DNA of 64,000 nucleotides from contig CBDBKC010000038.1 in NCBI GenBank assembly GCA_965206655.1, positions 434,001-498,000 on the forward strand. Reading direction: 5' to 3'. Below are positions 9,888 to 19,163 of the stretch, in pieces. Below the pieces are notes generated by a model. It was not told the origin of the DNA and searched no databases. It was given only the letters and a program-made list of their open reading frames with translations. The stretch's first letter is position 1. Every line of letters starts with the position of its first letter. The DNA comes from JAPPLB01 sp965206655 (GTDB taxonomy: Bacteria; Acidobacteriota; Terriglobia; Bryobacterales; UBA6623). The position numbers were made by a program, and so were the translations under genes.

Positions 9888-11399
9888 CTATTCGCCCCGC
9901 AAGTCGAAGCAAAGCAAGCGCGGGGGATTGTGGTCGAGGTCCACCGAATTCTGGCTCACGTAAAGAAGGCCTTGGCTCAAAACGGGTAGCGCCCAGGTCT
10001 CACGCGCTTTCACAAGCCAGGTTCGCGATATCTCCTTGTATCCCTCCGGCGTCAGGTCCATCCAGAGCAGATGTCCCCACTCGCCGATCGCGAGGAAGTG
10101 GCCGTCGACCAGCATGAGCGAGCCCCGGAAGGTGCTCATCGTGAGCTCCTTGGTGCGGCCCCCGGTTTGCACAACCGTATCCTTCCATTCCGGCTCCACG
10201 CGCCAGATCTGCTTGCCGTCGCTCAGCCGAATGCAGGCAAGTCCGGCATCGGGTTCGTTACGCCCATCAAAGGCGTACAGGTAGCCGTCTTTCTCGATCG
10301 CGGTCGTGAAGTGAAGATCAAAATCGAAATTCGTCCAAACCACTTCGCGTGAGAAATCGGGAAGCACCTCGAGCAGCACCGCGCCGGTCCGGTACGAGGC
10401 GGAGATCAATATTTGATTGCCGATGATCGTCGGTGTCGATGCGTTCACCGATTCGGCGGTGCGGCTGCGCCACGGGAAGGTGAAGTCCACCTTCCCATTC
10501 GAGGGATCGACTGACAACAACCCTCCAGTCGGCGGACGGCTCTCTCCACCGGCAAACACGAGAACCCGCCGCCCGCCATTCAGAATGGCCGGCACCGGCG
10601 AAGCGTAGCTTGGCCCCCATTCGTCGCCCGCGCCCCAAACCATCTTGCCTGTCAGCTTGTCGAAGCCGGCAACCGTCGGCCCCCCCGGCGCGCCGACGTT
10701 GATAATGAGCAAATCACCTTCGACCAGCGGTGTGTTCGAAATCCCGAAGAAGTCTTGGGGAACTTTGAACTCCTGGGCGATATTGCGCTTCCAAAGCAAC
10801 TCGCCTGTTTTCAGGTCGAAGGCGTGTAACTGGGCGAGCGCTCCGTAGGTGTAGACCCGGTCGCCGTCGATCACCGGACTCGCCCGCGGCCCGTTGTTGT
10901 ATCCGTAGCGGTCGCTGAAATCCGTCGGGTATTCAAACTGCCAGTAGAGTTTGCCCGTGGCCGGATGCATACATTCCACGCGTTCCGTGTTCCCGACCCG
11001 GTGTAGGTAAACGAGATAATCACCCTGGATCGAGGGCGACGTGTACGACGTACCTTTTTCGAGTTCCCAGACGAGCTTCGGGCCGGATTCACCGAAGTCC
11101 TTGAGTAGATGCGTTTCCGTTGAAACGGCATCGTGGGTAGGTCCTAGAAACGATGTCCAGTCGTGGGTGACCGCTTCGGGATGAAGAGGCTTGGGTTCGG
11201 CGTGAAACGTGACGTCGGGATGCTCTTTTGGGCCGGCCGCCGGTTTGCCGGAGGGCTTGGTAACAGCCGGCGGCGCGGGATCCTGGAACACCCTTGGCAC
11301 CGGCTGCCCTTTCTCCGCCGCCAAAGAACCTGCGGGGCCACAAGCAGACACGCACACGATCACACCACAAGCAAGGAAGATGGCCGTCGGACGGTTCAT
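9888..11399 (-). CDS. PQQ-type beta-propeller lipoprotein (BamB/dehydrogenase-like fold)
   Basis: 503 residues from ATG 11399, chosen for the lipoprotein signal IFLACGVIVCVSACG with Cys near residue 20; an in-frame upstream extension to 11588 lacks any signal. A proline-rich linker (about 35-75) leads to PQQ-like blades: GDRVYTYGALAQLHAFDLKTGELLW, DKLTGKMVWG, DPSNGKVDFTF, GYLYAFDGR and LLCFDLRGE. Such proteins in acidobacteria are usually uncharacterised; neither PQQ binding residues nor a dehydrogenase signature can be assigned. The gene is convergent with the small lipoprotein gene. Confidence 0.75.
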   Translation of the reverse strand: MNRPTAIFLACGVIVCVSACGPAGSLAAEKGQPVPRVFQDPAPPAVTKPSGKPAAGPKEHPDVTFHAEPKPLHPEAVTHDWTSFLGPTHDAVSTETHLLKDFGESGPKLVWELEKGTSYTSPSIQGDYLVYLHRVGNTERVECMHPATGKLYWQFEYPTDFSDRYGYNNGPRASPVIDGDRVYTYGALAQLHAFDLKTGELLWKRNIAQEFKVPQDFFGISNTPLVEGDLLIINVGAPGGPTVAGFDKLTGKMVWGAGDEWGPSYASPVPAILNGGRRVLVFAGGESRPPTGGLLSVDPSNGKVDFTFPWRSRTAESVNASTPTIIGNQILISASYRTGAVLLEVLPDFSREVVWTNFDFDLHFTTAIEKDGYLYAFDGRNEPDAGLACIRLSDGKQIWRVEPEWKDTVVQTGGRTKELTMSTFRGSLMLVDGHFLAIGEWGHLLWMDLTPEGYKEISRTWLVKARETWALPVLSQGLLYVSQNSVDLDHNPPRLLCFDLRGE

Positions 11400-11648
11400 G
11401 GGGTTCTGGGCCGGCAGGGGATCCGTACCGCGGATCATTCCATAATAGCCTTCATCACGAGAAGCTTGGGAAGGAGGGACAAGATTCACACGTAAGAAGC
11501 GACGTGTCGAAGGAATGCAGTCTGCAGAAGGGTGGGACGAAGACATGCTTCGAACGTGAGGCGCAGTCGGCCGGCGGCGCTGTGTCATGCTAAGTTTGCG
11601 ACGTCAGCGAGATGGAGAGTCGCCGGGAGAACTCCGCGAGGCACGCAT

Positions 11649-12260
11649 ATGAACGTCAAGTTAGTCGCGTTTTGCGCGGTTGCGAGCGTCGCACTTGCCT
11701 CGGATTCCTCGGACCGCGACGCGCTTTCTCTTCCTGATTTGAACGCAAACCGGCAAACGTTAGAGCAGTATCGCGGCCGCATCGTCGTGTTGAATTTTTG
11801 GGCCACCTGGTGTGTACCCTGCCGCGAGGAAATGCCGCTTCTCGTCGATCTGCAGAAACGCTACGCCTCGCGAGGCGTCGTCGTCGTGGGCGCTTCAGCC
11901 GATGACGAGAGCACACAGGCGCGGATCGAACCTTTCGTGGAAGAGCTGGGTATCACGTTTCCGATCTGGATCGGCGCGAATACCGCCGACATGGAACGAT
12001 TAGGACTCGGCGCGGCGCTTCCCGCGACAGCCATCATTGACAAGGAGGGACGAATCATTTTCCGAATCATCGGCCCTCTGAAGCGAAAGGCGTTAGCTCG
12101 GCGAATCGACCACCTGCTTTCCGACAAACAGGGTAAAGCCCCTGAGCCGCTTATCGACACGCTCAGCGAAGCGACCCTCAACGACCACCACGAACGAGAA
12201 GGCGAGGAGCACTCGCATGGGGGCGTAGGCATCGAAGGTGCGTCCATGGTTCCCTCGTGA
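11649..12260 (+). CDS. TlpA/ResA-like thiol-disulfide oxidoreductase
   Basis: 203 residues, started at ATG 11649 to give the signal peptide (VKLVAFCAVASVALAS). The thioredoxin fold carries WATWCVPCREEMP with the active-site CxxC, followed by the cis-Pro region ALPATAIIDKEGRI. This is the AhpC/TSA-Redoxin type used in the periplasm for reducing cytochrome c or secreted proteins. The last 40 residues are acidic and His-rich (HHEREGEEHSHGG) and may bind metal. The next gene follows after 27 nt and may be co-transcribed. Confidence 0.85.
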   Translation: MNVKLVAFCAVASVALASDSSDRDALSLPDLNANRQTLEQYRGRIVVLNFWATWCVPCREEMPLLVDLQKRYASRGVVVVGASADDESTQARIEPFVEELGITFPIWIGANTADMERLGLGAALPATAIIDKEGRIIFRIIGPLKRKALARRIDHLLSDKQGKAPEPLIDTLSEATLNDHHEREGEEHSHGGVGIEGASMVPS

Positions 12261-12287
12261 CCGCTTTGACCGGGCGAGGGCCGCGCC

Positions 12288-12821
12288 GTGAGCGGGGCAG
12301 AAGGCAGTAACAAGAACCGGTTTACATACAGCGCGCGAGTCATCCCCGACGGCGTTCGTCGCGCACAACTGCGGACCACGCTCACCTATCGCCTCAATCC
12401 GCGGCTGCAGGCGGGCATTGAGGTCAACCCGCGATCGACCGAAGAGCGAGCCAACCCACTAGTGAACTGGCTCGCCGTGCCTGAAGGAGCGAACACGCCC
12501 GCCGTCATCGTCGGTACGAGTTCGGACCGCATTGGCACGCCTGGAGGACAGAGCTTCTACGCGACGGCCAGCAAGAACCTCAAGCGTGAAACAAAGCTTC
12601 CGATTGCCCCTTACTTCGGTGTCGCGTACGGAACGTATCAAGACCGGTTACGCTATATCGGCGGGGTCAACATCGGCTTCACTGAGCGGTTCGGCGCGCT
12701 CGTCATCTTCGACGGAGTACACGTTCACCCGCTGCTCAACTACAGTTACAAACGCCATGCGTTTTCGTTTCTGCTCGTGCGCGGAAAAGAGCCGGGGCTC
12801 AGCTACAGCGTCTCCTTCTGA
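12288..12821 (+). CDS. Predicted outer-membrane beta-barrel-like protein of unknown function
   Basis: 177 residues from GTG 12288. I do not recognise a family. Alternating hydrophobic strands (QLRTTLTYRLNPRLQAGIEV, PIAPYFGVAYG, YIGGVNIGFTERFGALVIFDG, PLLNYSYKRHAFSFLLV) end in ..LSYSVSF with a terminal Phe, the usual signature of an outer-membrane barrel. No signal peptide is visible from this start, so the true start may be upstream or export may depend on a missing N-terminus. It sits 27 nt after the TlpA-like gene. Confidence 0.5.
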   Translation: MSGAEGSNKNRFTYSARVIPDGVRRAQLRTTLTYRLNPRLQAGIEVNPRSTEERANPLVNWLAVPEGANTPAVIVGTSSDRIGTPGGQSFYATASKNLKRETKLPIAPYFGVAYGTYQDRLRYIGGVNIGFTERFGALVIFDGVHVHPLLNYSYKRHAFSFLLVRGKEPGLSYSVSF

Positions 12822-13163
12822 AGGCGGGCCTGTCTGACCGACACACATGCGGCGCCTACTGGAGTTACCGCGAGTTGAGGCCGGCTTACCCTCGGGCTTC
12901 GCGGACTCCTCTGCTTCCCGCAGGGTCCCTGGGGTGAACTGAAAGCGACGACGTCAGGGCGCTAGGTCCGCTTTCGCGACGAGCGGCGGCGATTCAGGCG
13001 TCTACGCATAGACGCTGTGAAATAGTTGCCCGCCCAACGATGAGGCCTACGAAAGGCTCAAACCACCGTCTGGAGGAGGTATCAGCGGTCTAGGGAGGGG
13101 TTTTGGACGCCCCTGGCGGAGAGTTTGCGGCATCGGTTGTTATCACCAGGAATCTTGCGGCGG
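12822..13163 (+). other. Intergenic, no gene seen
   Basis: No supported reading frame. It contains one small perfect hairpin, GCGTCTA / TAGACGC with a 4-nt loop (12998-13015), without a T-run, and ends in the promoter-like box of the next kinase gene. Confidence 0.5.
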
Positions 13164-13169
13164 TAGAAT
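13164..13169 (+). promoter_or_regulatory. -10-like TAGAAT box for a leaderless kinase start
   Basis: TAGAAT followed by 9 nt and the GTG start at 13179; no Shine-Dalgarno. The stretch GGTAGAATTGGACCG is repeated exactly at about 17698-17712 in front of a kinase relic. Confidence 0.55.
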
Positions 13170-13178
13170 TGGACCGTC

Positions 13179-14528
13179 GTGATCGGTCAAACGATTAGCC
13201 ACTACAAGATCCTCTCCAAGCTCGGCGAGGGCGGGATGGGTGTCGTCTACCGGGCCGAAGACGTCAACCTCAAGCGTCTTGTTGCTCTGAAGTTTCTTGC
13301 TCCCCATCTGCTCGGCGATGAAGCGATCAGAGCACGCTTCCAGCGAGAGGCGGAGGCGGCCGCTTCTCTCAACCACCCCAACATCTGTCACGTGTACGAG
13401 ATTACCGAGGAAGAAGGCAAGACCTTCATCGCCATGGCTTTCATTGAGGGCGAGCCGCTCGAGAAGAAGATTGAAGCCGGGCCGCTCAAGCTAACGAACG
13501 TGCTGAGTATCGCGATGCAGACAGCAAGGGGCCTCCAGGCGGCCCACGGCAAAAAGGTTGTTCACCGCGATATCAAGCCCGCCAACCTCATCATCGGAAG
13601 CGACGGCCATGTCACGATCACGGACTTCGGGCTGGCTCTACTGACGGACCGATCCAAGCTCACCCGCACCGATGAAACGATGGGCACCGTGACCTACATG
13701 TCACCCGAACAGACCTATGGAGTCGAACTGGATCAGCGAACCGACATCTGGTCGCTAGGGGTCGTTCTCTATGAAATGATCACCGGCCAGCCGCCATTCA
13801 GGGGCCACTACGACCAGGCGGTGATCTACTCCATCACCAGCGAAGCGCCTGAGCCGCTGACGGGCCTCCGCACCGGCGTACCGATGGAGTTGGAGTGGAT
13901 CGCTGACAAGTGCCTGGCCAAACAGGCCGCCGAACGCTACCAGAGTGTGACGGAGATCCTGGTCGACCTCACAACACTGGCGAAGAAACCCCCATCCGGC
14001 GGAGGGGGAGCTTCCGCCGTTCCGCGGACTACGAGTATCCACGCCCCGGGCGCATTGCCCGAGGATCGGCGGGGTCCCTTATCGGTGCGAGCCGCCGGTC
14101 TCGGCACAGGAGATGGGGCCATGCAACGGTCGAGTTTGCGTGGGCTCAAGACGATCCAGGTGATGGTTGAATGCGCCGTCGCGGATGCTACCGCTGAGTT
14201 GCTCGCGAGCACCCTTCAAACGGAGGTCGAGCTAAGACTACGATTGGCGGGTGTCGAAGTGAAGGCGGGCCGCGATTCGCACCTCCATATTCGCGTGCAG
14301 CCCGTTCAACTCCCAACAACCGGCCACTGTGTCTATTCAGTGAAGGTTGAACTCAACCAAGCCGCTTCGCTCACACGCGACTCGACCATCTTCCTCCCCA
14401 TGAGGACGTGGCACACCGAGCTGATAGGCGTCGTGGAAGCAGAAGAACTGAACGAGACGATTCAGGATGCGGTGGGTGATCTGATGGACCAGTTCGTCAA
14501 CGCCTACCTCGCCGTCAATCCGAAGTAG
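13179..14528 (+). CDS. Ser/Thr protein kinase (PknB-like)
   Basis: 449 residues. The Hanks-type kinase domain starts at once: glycine loop GEGGMG at 16-21, VALK with ATP-binding Lys 38, catalytic HRDIKPANL at 129-137, DFG at 149-151, and the APE equivalent SPEQ. The domain ends near residue 275. The remaining part has no transmembrane helix; a Gly-rich linker leads to an alpha/beta region (about 325-449) of unknown function, ending MDQFVNAYLAVNPK. It is therefore a predicted soluble kinase, with all catalytic residues present. GTG start, leaderless. Confidence 0.9.
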   Translation: MIGQTISHYKILSKLGEGGMGVVYRAEDVNLKRLVALKFLAPHLLGDEAIRARFQREAEAAASLNHPNICHVYEITEEEGKTFIAMAFIEGEPLEKKIEAGPLKLTNVLSIAMQTARGLQAAHGKKVVHRDIKPANLIIGSDGHVTITDFGLALLTDRSKLTRTDETMGTVTYMSPEQTYGVELDQRTDIWSLGVVLYEMITGQPPFRGHYDQAVIYSITSEAPEPLTGLRTGVPMELEWIADKCLAKQAAERYQSVTEILVDLTTLAKKPPSGGGGASAVPRTTSIHAPGALPEDRRGPLSVRAAGLGTGDGAMQRSSLRGLKTIQVMVECAVADATAELLASTLQTEVELRLRLAGVEVKAGRDSHLHIRVQPVQLPTTGHCVYSVKVELNQAASLTRDSTIFLPMRTWHTELIGVVEAEELNETIQDAVGDLMDQFVNAYLAVNPK

Positions 14529-14573
14529 TTCGCCGCCCCTCGGCAGAGCATCCGCTCAGGGCAGTCGTCAAGG

Positions 14574-16088
14574 TCACACCAGATCCCCACGTGCAAAGTG
14601 AGCCTTCACGGCCCGGTGGTATATCCATTGCGAGATCACTGCCAGACCGGCGAGGATGAAGAGCCCCTGGAATAATGTTGCGGGAATACACAACCGCCAA
14701 AGAACCAACAGTGTTCCGACGGCAAGCGCAAAGAGAATTGGCGCTCCGAACCAAGCCGCGGGCAGCTTCCACAGGGCCACCCTGAATCCCTTCTGCGCCA
14801 ACGTCAGTTGCGGGAGACGTTTCAGACCCATCCATTGAGCAGCCGGTATCAGGACAAACGCCAAGGCTAAAGCCAGCACAAAACTCGGCACAAAGTCGAA
14901 GCTGAACTGGTGGCCTGCTGTCGAGAGGCTCAACATCGCCAACAGGCAATAGAGGATAGCCGTTGATCCAAGTGCAGCGGCACTTTGCATCAAACCGCCC
15001 CAATAGGCAACTTCGGCCAAGTGAGTCCGGGAAAGCGGGTAGAGCCAGCCCCGCCTCAGAGAAATAGAAAGGGTAACAACGGGTTCGAACGTGCATACTG
15101 CGGCAAGGAAACCAAACCAAAAGGCCCCGCACCAGTAGACGATTGCAGGCAACGCCGGGTCGGCAAGGGCGGATTCCACCGAAACCAGCGGGGTGGCATG
15201 GCCGGGAGGAACGAAAACGAGCCAGTAAAGGATCTGATCAGACTCGAGCGTTCTGTTTCCCACTCCCAACAACCAGACTTGGGCGCCAATAACAATCGGC
15301 CCAACCAGAGCATGCAACAGGATCACGCGAAGCGACCAGAGTCTCTTCATCCCGAAGTTCTCATGTTCTCCGGCCCGGATCCAGTTGGCGGTCGACGTCC
15401 CCAAGTAGGGACGGTCCCAACTTGGTCCTGTTCTTCCGGCGGGGGCTACCGGCCGCGCCCGGGAAGAAAACGGAGCGGACGAGGCGTCGGCCACAGAACG
15501 TCTTGCCTTAGCCGCGACAGGGTCAAAGCGTCGCCAAAGATACAACGCCGTCCCCGTAACCCCGACGATGAACCAAGGGATGGGGTGGGCCTGGCACAAT
15601 GCTGCGGTCTGATCGATGAAAATTACGGTCAGGACAATCGCAACCGGAGGGAGCAGAGAGGAAGCACCAAACTGAGCCGAGGGATCGCCCATGACGTACG
15701 GGGTCGCCATCGCTAGGCCCAGGCTGAATCCGAGTGCGGCCAAGCCAAAAATTGCCGGCCCGTAGGATCCGCCCAGCGCGATGTGAAGCCCCACGCCCGC
15801 CAACACCACTACAACGGCGGTCAGCACCACCGAAGACAACAACTCGCGGCGGAGGCCGGGGAGCGTCCAAGAGAAGGAACAATTCTCCAACTCTCCGACT
15901 GCCTGCCCGATCACGAAGCCTGCCAACGCTGGAAACAGCAGCGCCGCGAAAGCCCCGGCCCGATCGGGGCTATCGGTGTTCAGGATCAGTTGGGCCAAGG
16001 TCACAAACACCGCAGTGAGGACGAACCCGACGGGGGTGAGGATCTTGGCCGGGCACCACAACAACCGGAAGAGCGCGTAGAAGTTCAT
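14574..16088 (-). CDS. Polytopic membrane protein, ABC transporter permease-like
   Basis: 504 residues with about ten hydrophobic segments, for example ILTPVGFVLTAVFVTLAQLI, AGFVIGQAVG, VVLTAVVVVLAGVGLHIAL, VAIVLTVIFI and FVLALALAFVLIPAAQ. No named motif was recognised. Its ATG (16088) overlaps the stop of the ABC ATPase gene (ATGA), so it is the natural membrane partner of that ATPase in a GntR / ATPase / permease operon resembling the Ytr type. The substrate is unknown; cell-envelope stress functions are known for Ytr systems. Confidence 0.7.
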   Translation of the reverse strand: MNFYALFRLLWCPAKILTPVGFVLTAVFVTLAQLILNTDSPDRAGAFAALLFPALAGFVIGQAVGELENCSFSWTLPGLRRELLSSVVLTAVVVVLAGVGLHIALGGSYGPAIFGLAALGFSLGLAMATPYVMGDPSAQFGASSLLPPVAIVLTVIFIDQTAALCQAHPIPWFIVGVTGTALYLWRRFDPVAAKARRSVADASSAPFSSRARPVAPAGRTGPSWDRPYLGTSTANWIRAGEHENFGMKRLWSLRVILLHALVGPIVIGAQVWLLGVGNRTLESDQILYWLVFVPPGHATPLVSVESALADPALPAIVYWCGAFWFGFLAAVCTFEPVVTLSISLRRGWLYPLSRTHLAEVAYWGGLMQSAAALGSTAILYCLLAMLSLSTAGHQFSFDFVPSFVLALALAFVLIPAAQWMGLKRLPQLTLAQKGFRVALWKLPAAWFGAPILFALAVGTLLVLWRLCIPATLFQGLFILAGLAVISQWIYHRAVKAHFARGDLV

Positions 16089-16972
16089 GACGCCTTCTCC
16101 TTCAGGAGCAGCGGAAACATTCTCTCCAGGCTCAACGGCCTGCTGACGACCTCGGCTTGGTATCTCTTCTTTAACTCACCGAACTCGCTCGGCGCACCCC
16201 GCACCATGACGTGCGCTTCGAAGCGATTCCCCTCGTGCTGCAGAACAAAATCGTCGCTGATAGGCTCCGGCAGGGTTCCCGCGGAGGAGGTTACCATCCA
16301 CTCCGCATAGCTCTCCCTTAACTCATCCAACGGCGCGCTGACCCTGATCTGACCCTCGTCCAAACAGACGATCCAATCGACCACTTTCTCGACGTCTTGC
16401 AAGAGGTGAGACGAGATCACCGTTGTGTTGGCGTCCTCTCGGAATAGCTCCAGCAGAAACAACAGGAATTGCTCCCGCACGATCGGGTCCATCGAAGCCA
16501 CCGGCTCGTCGAGCAGGAGGAGGTCCGGGTGATGGCAGACGGCCATCACGATCTCCAGCTTCTGCCGGTTGCCGGTGGAAAGCGTCGATACCTTTTTGGA
16601 GCGATCGAGCTCCAGTTCCCGAAGCAATCGCTCCTGTAGCTGCCGGTCCCACCGCTTGTAGAACGATGAGACATAGCGCAGGTGCTGCTCAACGGTCATC
16701 CAATCCAGTAAATTGCTTTCCTGATGGACGACCCCGATACGTGATAGCTCTTCATGTCCGAGGTTGCCGCTGGGACATCTAAGTGTGAAGCACTCCCCAC
16801 TTGTGGGCAGGTAGAGACCTGCGAGGTGCCGAAGCAGTGTCGTCTTGCCCGCACCGTTTCGTCCGATGAGACCGACAACGGACTGCTCCGGAATCGAGAG
16901 ACTCACATTGTCGAGAGCGGTCGTCTCGCCGAGTTTCTTCGTCAGGTTCCTCACTTCGAAAGCATGCTTCAT
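16085..16972 (-). CDS. ABC transporter ATP-binding protein (YtrB-like)
   Basis: 295 residues. Walker A is GRNGAGKTT at about 37-45, the Q-loop is VVHQES, the ABC signature is LSTGNRQKLEI (STGN in place of SGGQ, common in this export subfamily), Walker B is LLLLDEPVASMD, and the H-loop is VISSHLLQDVE. The C-terminal 80 residues form an accessory domain. It starts inside the GntR stop (ATGA) and ends inside the permease start, so the three genes are translationally coupled. Expected to power export or mechanotransmission across the inner membrane. Confidence 0.9.
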   Translation of the reverse strand: MKHAFEVRNLTKKLGETTALDNVSLSIPEQSVVGLIGRNGAGKTTLLRHLAGLYLPTSGECFTLRCPSGNLGHEELSRIGVVHQESNLLDWMTVEQHLRYVSSFYKRWDRQLQERLLRELELDRSKKVSTLSTGNRQKLEIVMAVCHHPDLLLLDEPVASMDPIVREQFLLFLLELFREDANTTVISSHLLQDVEKVVDWIVCLDEGQIRVSAPLDELRESYAEWMVTSSAGTLPEPISDDFVLQHEGNRFEAHVMVRGAPSEFGELKKRYQAEVVSRPLSLERMFPLLLKEKAS

Positions 16973-17367
16973 TGGTCCCTCTCGTCAGAGGCTTCAGGTG
17001 CTTGCAAGAGCCCCTTGAACACGCTGACAGCCTCCGTATTCTCAATGCCACATTGACGGGCGATGGTGACCGAAGACGCCAGGCTGAGGCGGAGCTGATC
17101 GAGTTTATTGGCACGGGCCTCACCCGCGTCAAGCGCCCGAACGACCAGCCGCATTCCACGCCGCCTCTCAACCACCTGCTCTTTCTCCAAGAAGCTGTAT
17201 GACTTACTGATGGTCATCGGATTCACTCCCAGCTGCGCCGAAAGGACGCGGGTTGAAGGCAGTTCGTCCCCTGGCTTGAGCAGTCCGCTCGCGATGTGGA
17301 ACTTGACCTGGTCCATCAACTGCCGATAGACGGGGACTCCGTTGTGATGGTCAATCGAGATCAGCAT
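16969..17367 (-). CDS. GntR-family transcriptional regulator (YtrA subfamily)
   Basis: 132 residues, the short length typical of YtrA regulators, which have a winged helix and only a small C-terminal dimerisation tail. The wHTH shows VYRQLMDQVKFHIASGLLKPGDELPSTRVLSAQLGVN..TISKSY at about 13-60. As first gene of the operon it probably represses its own promoter; a palindrome TGTAT-N10-ATACA lies 20-39 nt upstream of its start. The signal that relieves repression is unknown. Confidence 0.88.
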   Translation of the reverse strand: MLISIDHHNGVPVYRQLMDQVKFHIASGLLKPGDELPSTRVLSAQLGVNPMTISKSYSFLEKEQVVERRRGMRLVVRALDAGEARANKLDQLRLSLASSVTIARQCGIENTEAVSVFKGLLQAPEASDERDQ

Positions 17368-17386
17368 CGAACTTTCTTCGGCATAC

Positions 17387-17406
17387 TGTATTAGCTAACA
17401 TATACA
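17387..17406. promoter_or_regulatory. Probable GntR operator overlapping the operon promoter
   Basis: Inverted repeat TGTAT-N10-ATACA. On the minus strand a possible -35 TTGACC (about 17422-17427) and -10 TATATG are 18 nt apart, and the palindrome covers the -10. This is the expected arrangement for autorepression by the adjacent YtrA-like regulator. Confidence 0.5.
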
Positions 17407-17699
17407 CTATAGCACTACCTCCGGTCAAGCCTTTTCCGGTTGGAGTCTCGCTTGTGTTCGTAACGGCTCTGTGCGACGGAATTATTCCGCGCTGATTGTT
17501 GGCCTAACCCCTGCGAAACAACCGACATAGCGCTCGTCCGCGGATACATGGCGCGAAATCCGGTACCGTCCACCTTTGCGTCGCCTGAAGCCCGTGTGGG
17601 CCTCTCGACGGGCCCAGAACCGTCGTCACTGCCGAGCTTGGGCCCGGAGAAATCTTTGTTCAACGGATCGGTTGTCACCATTGGCAATTGCAGCAGAGG
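17407..17699 (+). other. Intergenic between divergent transcription units, no gene seen
   Basis: Holds the minus-strand GntR operon promoter at its left end. Its last 40 bases resemble the region upstream of the kinase at 13179 (ATCGGTTGT..CACCA.. and the TAGAAT box), so it appears to be a copied or ancestral kinase promoter. Confidence 0.4.
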
Positions 17700-17801
17700 T
17701 AGAATTGGACCGGCATGATCGGCTGGGCTCCCTCTATGAGCCGTTACAAGATCCTTGAAAAGCTTGGCCCCGGAACATCTCCACAGCCGAGTTCCAGGCC
17801 C
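17700..17801 (+). pseudogene. Relic of a Ser/Thr kinase promoter and first about 21 codons
   Basis: GGTAGAATTGGACCG is followed 3 nt later by ATG at 17715 and codons reading MIG....S.YKIL.KLG.G, the diagnostic N-terminus of the window's other kinases. The kinase stops being recognisable after the first glycine of the nucleotide loop, and the frame runs without a stop into the Tat-exported protein that follows. This looks like a deletion junction. Confidence 0.6.
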
Positions 17802-19163
17802 ATGAATATGACCCCACGAACGAATCCTGTGATGAGCCGACGAGATCTACTCGCCGTGGCCGCTGCAGCCGCCTTGATGCCGAGGTCGGCTGTTGCACAA
17901 ACCTCGAACGCCCGGCGAAAGCTTGCCGGGATCTGCTTCGGCTACAGGCCGATCTCTCATGCGCACGTGATCTTCGCTAAGTACGTGGACGGCTATGAGT
18001 CGTTTCGCAAGAACAACATCAACGCCTCGTTCTCGCAACAACAGCTCCCAGCTCCCTATCAGCCGACGCGGCCCGACTCGAAGATCGCATCTCTTTTCGT
18101 AGCGCAGCGAGTCGAAAAGGACCTCAGTCGGCAAGTCGCGGCAAAGCATGGCATCCCCATCTATCGATCGATCTATGAGGCTCTCACGCTGGGCGAAGAC
18201 GATCTGGCCGTCGATGGTGTCTTGCTGATCGGGGAGCACGGCAACTTTGAAAAGAACGAGAAAGGCCAGACGCTCTATCCCCGTTTTCAAGCCTTCCTGG
18301 AAATCACGGACGTCTTCCGGCAGACGGGCCGAACCGTGCCGGTATTTAGCGATAAGCATCTTTCCTACGATTGGCGCAAGGCGCAACGCATGGTGGAGAT
18401 CTCGAAGGAACTGGACTTCCCGCTGATGGCGGGATCGTCTCTGCCGGTGTGTTGGCGCATTCCTGCCGTGGATGTTCCCCACGGAGCGAGAGTCAAGCGC
18501 GCGGTGGGAGTCGCGTACGGCGGTCTCGATTCGTACGGTCTGCACCTGCTGGAGTCCATCCAATGCATGGTCGAACGCCGCCAAGGCGGAGAGACGGGAG
18601 TGAAATCGGTTCAGTGCCTCGAAGACGACGCGGTCTGGAACTTTCTAGACCAAACGCCCTGGGCCAAACGTCTGTTTGATCGCGCCGTCCCCCATGCTGT
18701 CGAAACCTACGATCTCGCGCGGCCTCGGAGCGTCGTCGAGCATCCGGCGGTCTTTCTCGTTGAGTACAACGATGGCCTTCAGACGGCGGGGTTCATGCTC
18801 ACCGGTTACCTGCAAGACTTCACCGTGGCGGTCGATATCGAAGGACAAACAGAACCCATCTCGACGCTGATGTACCTGGAGCACACCGCCTATTCCGGCT
18901 ACCACTTCGTCTGTCAGTTGAAGCAAATCGAGAGGATGTTCGACACAGGCCAGGCAACCTACCCCGCCGAACGGACGATGCTGACCAGCGGCATCCTGGA
19001 CCTCGCTCTGGAATCCCGCTTCCAGGGTCACAAACGCCTGCCGACACCGATGCTGGATCTGCACTACCAGAGCCCCAACGAATCTTTCTATTGCACCGAA
19101 GGCCCCAGCTACCTCCAAAACCCAGACAAGCTGCCGATCGAACGAGTTGAGGAGCAGGGTTGA
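17802..19163 (+). CDS. Tat-exported protein of unknown function
   Basis: 453 residues if started at ATG 17802; ATG 17832 (MSRRDLL) is an equally good start. The frame is open from 17715 through a kinase relic. A Tat signal SRRDLLAVAAAAALMPRSAVA precedes a soluble domain of about 420 residues without a motif I can name. It has GVLLIGEHGNFEKNEKGQ, PVFSDKHLSYDW and AGSSLPVCWRIP, somewhat reminiscent of sugar-dehydrogenase-like proteins of Planctomycetes and Solibacter, but no dinucleotide-binding loop is seen. Expression probably relies on the relic kinase promoter. Confidence 0.6.
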   Translation: MNMTPRTNPVMSRRDLLAVAAAAALMPRSAVAQTSNARRKLAGICFGYRPISHAHVIFAKYVDGYESFRKNNINASFSQQQLPAPYQPTRPDSKIASLFVAQRVEKDLSRQVAAKHGIPIYRSIYEALTLGEDDLAVDGVLLIGEHGNFEKNEKGQTLYPRFQAFLEITDVFRQTGRTVPVFSDKHLSYDWRKAQRMVEISKELDFPLMAGSSLPVCWRIPAVDVPHGARVKRAVGVAYGGLDSYGLHLLESIQCMVERRQGGETGVKSVQCLEDDAVWNFLDQTPWAKRLFDRAVPHAVETYDLARPRSVVEHPAVFLVEYNDGLQTAGFMLTGYLQDFTVAVDIEGQTEPISTLMYLEHTAYSGYHFVCQLKQIERMFDTGQATYPAERTMLTSGILDLALESRFQGHKRLPTPMLDLHYQSPNESFYCTEGPSYLQNPDKLPIERVEEQG

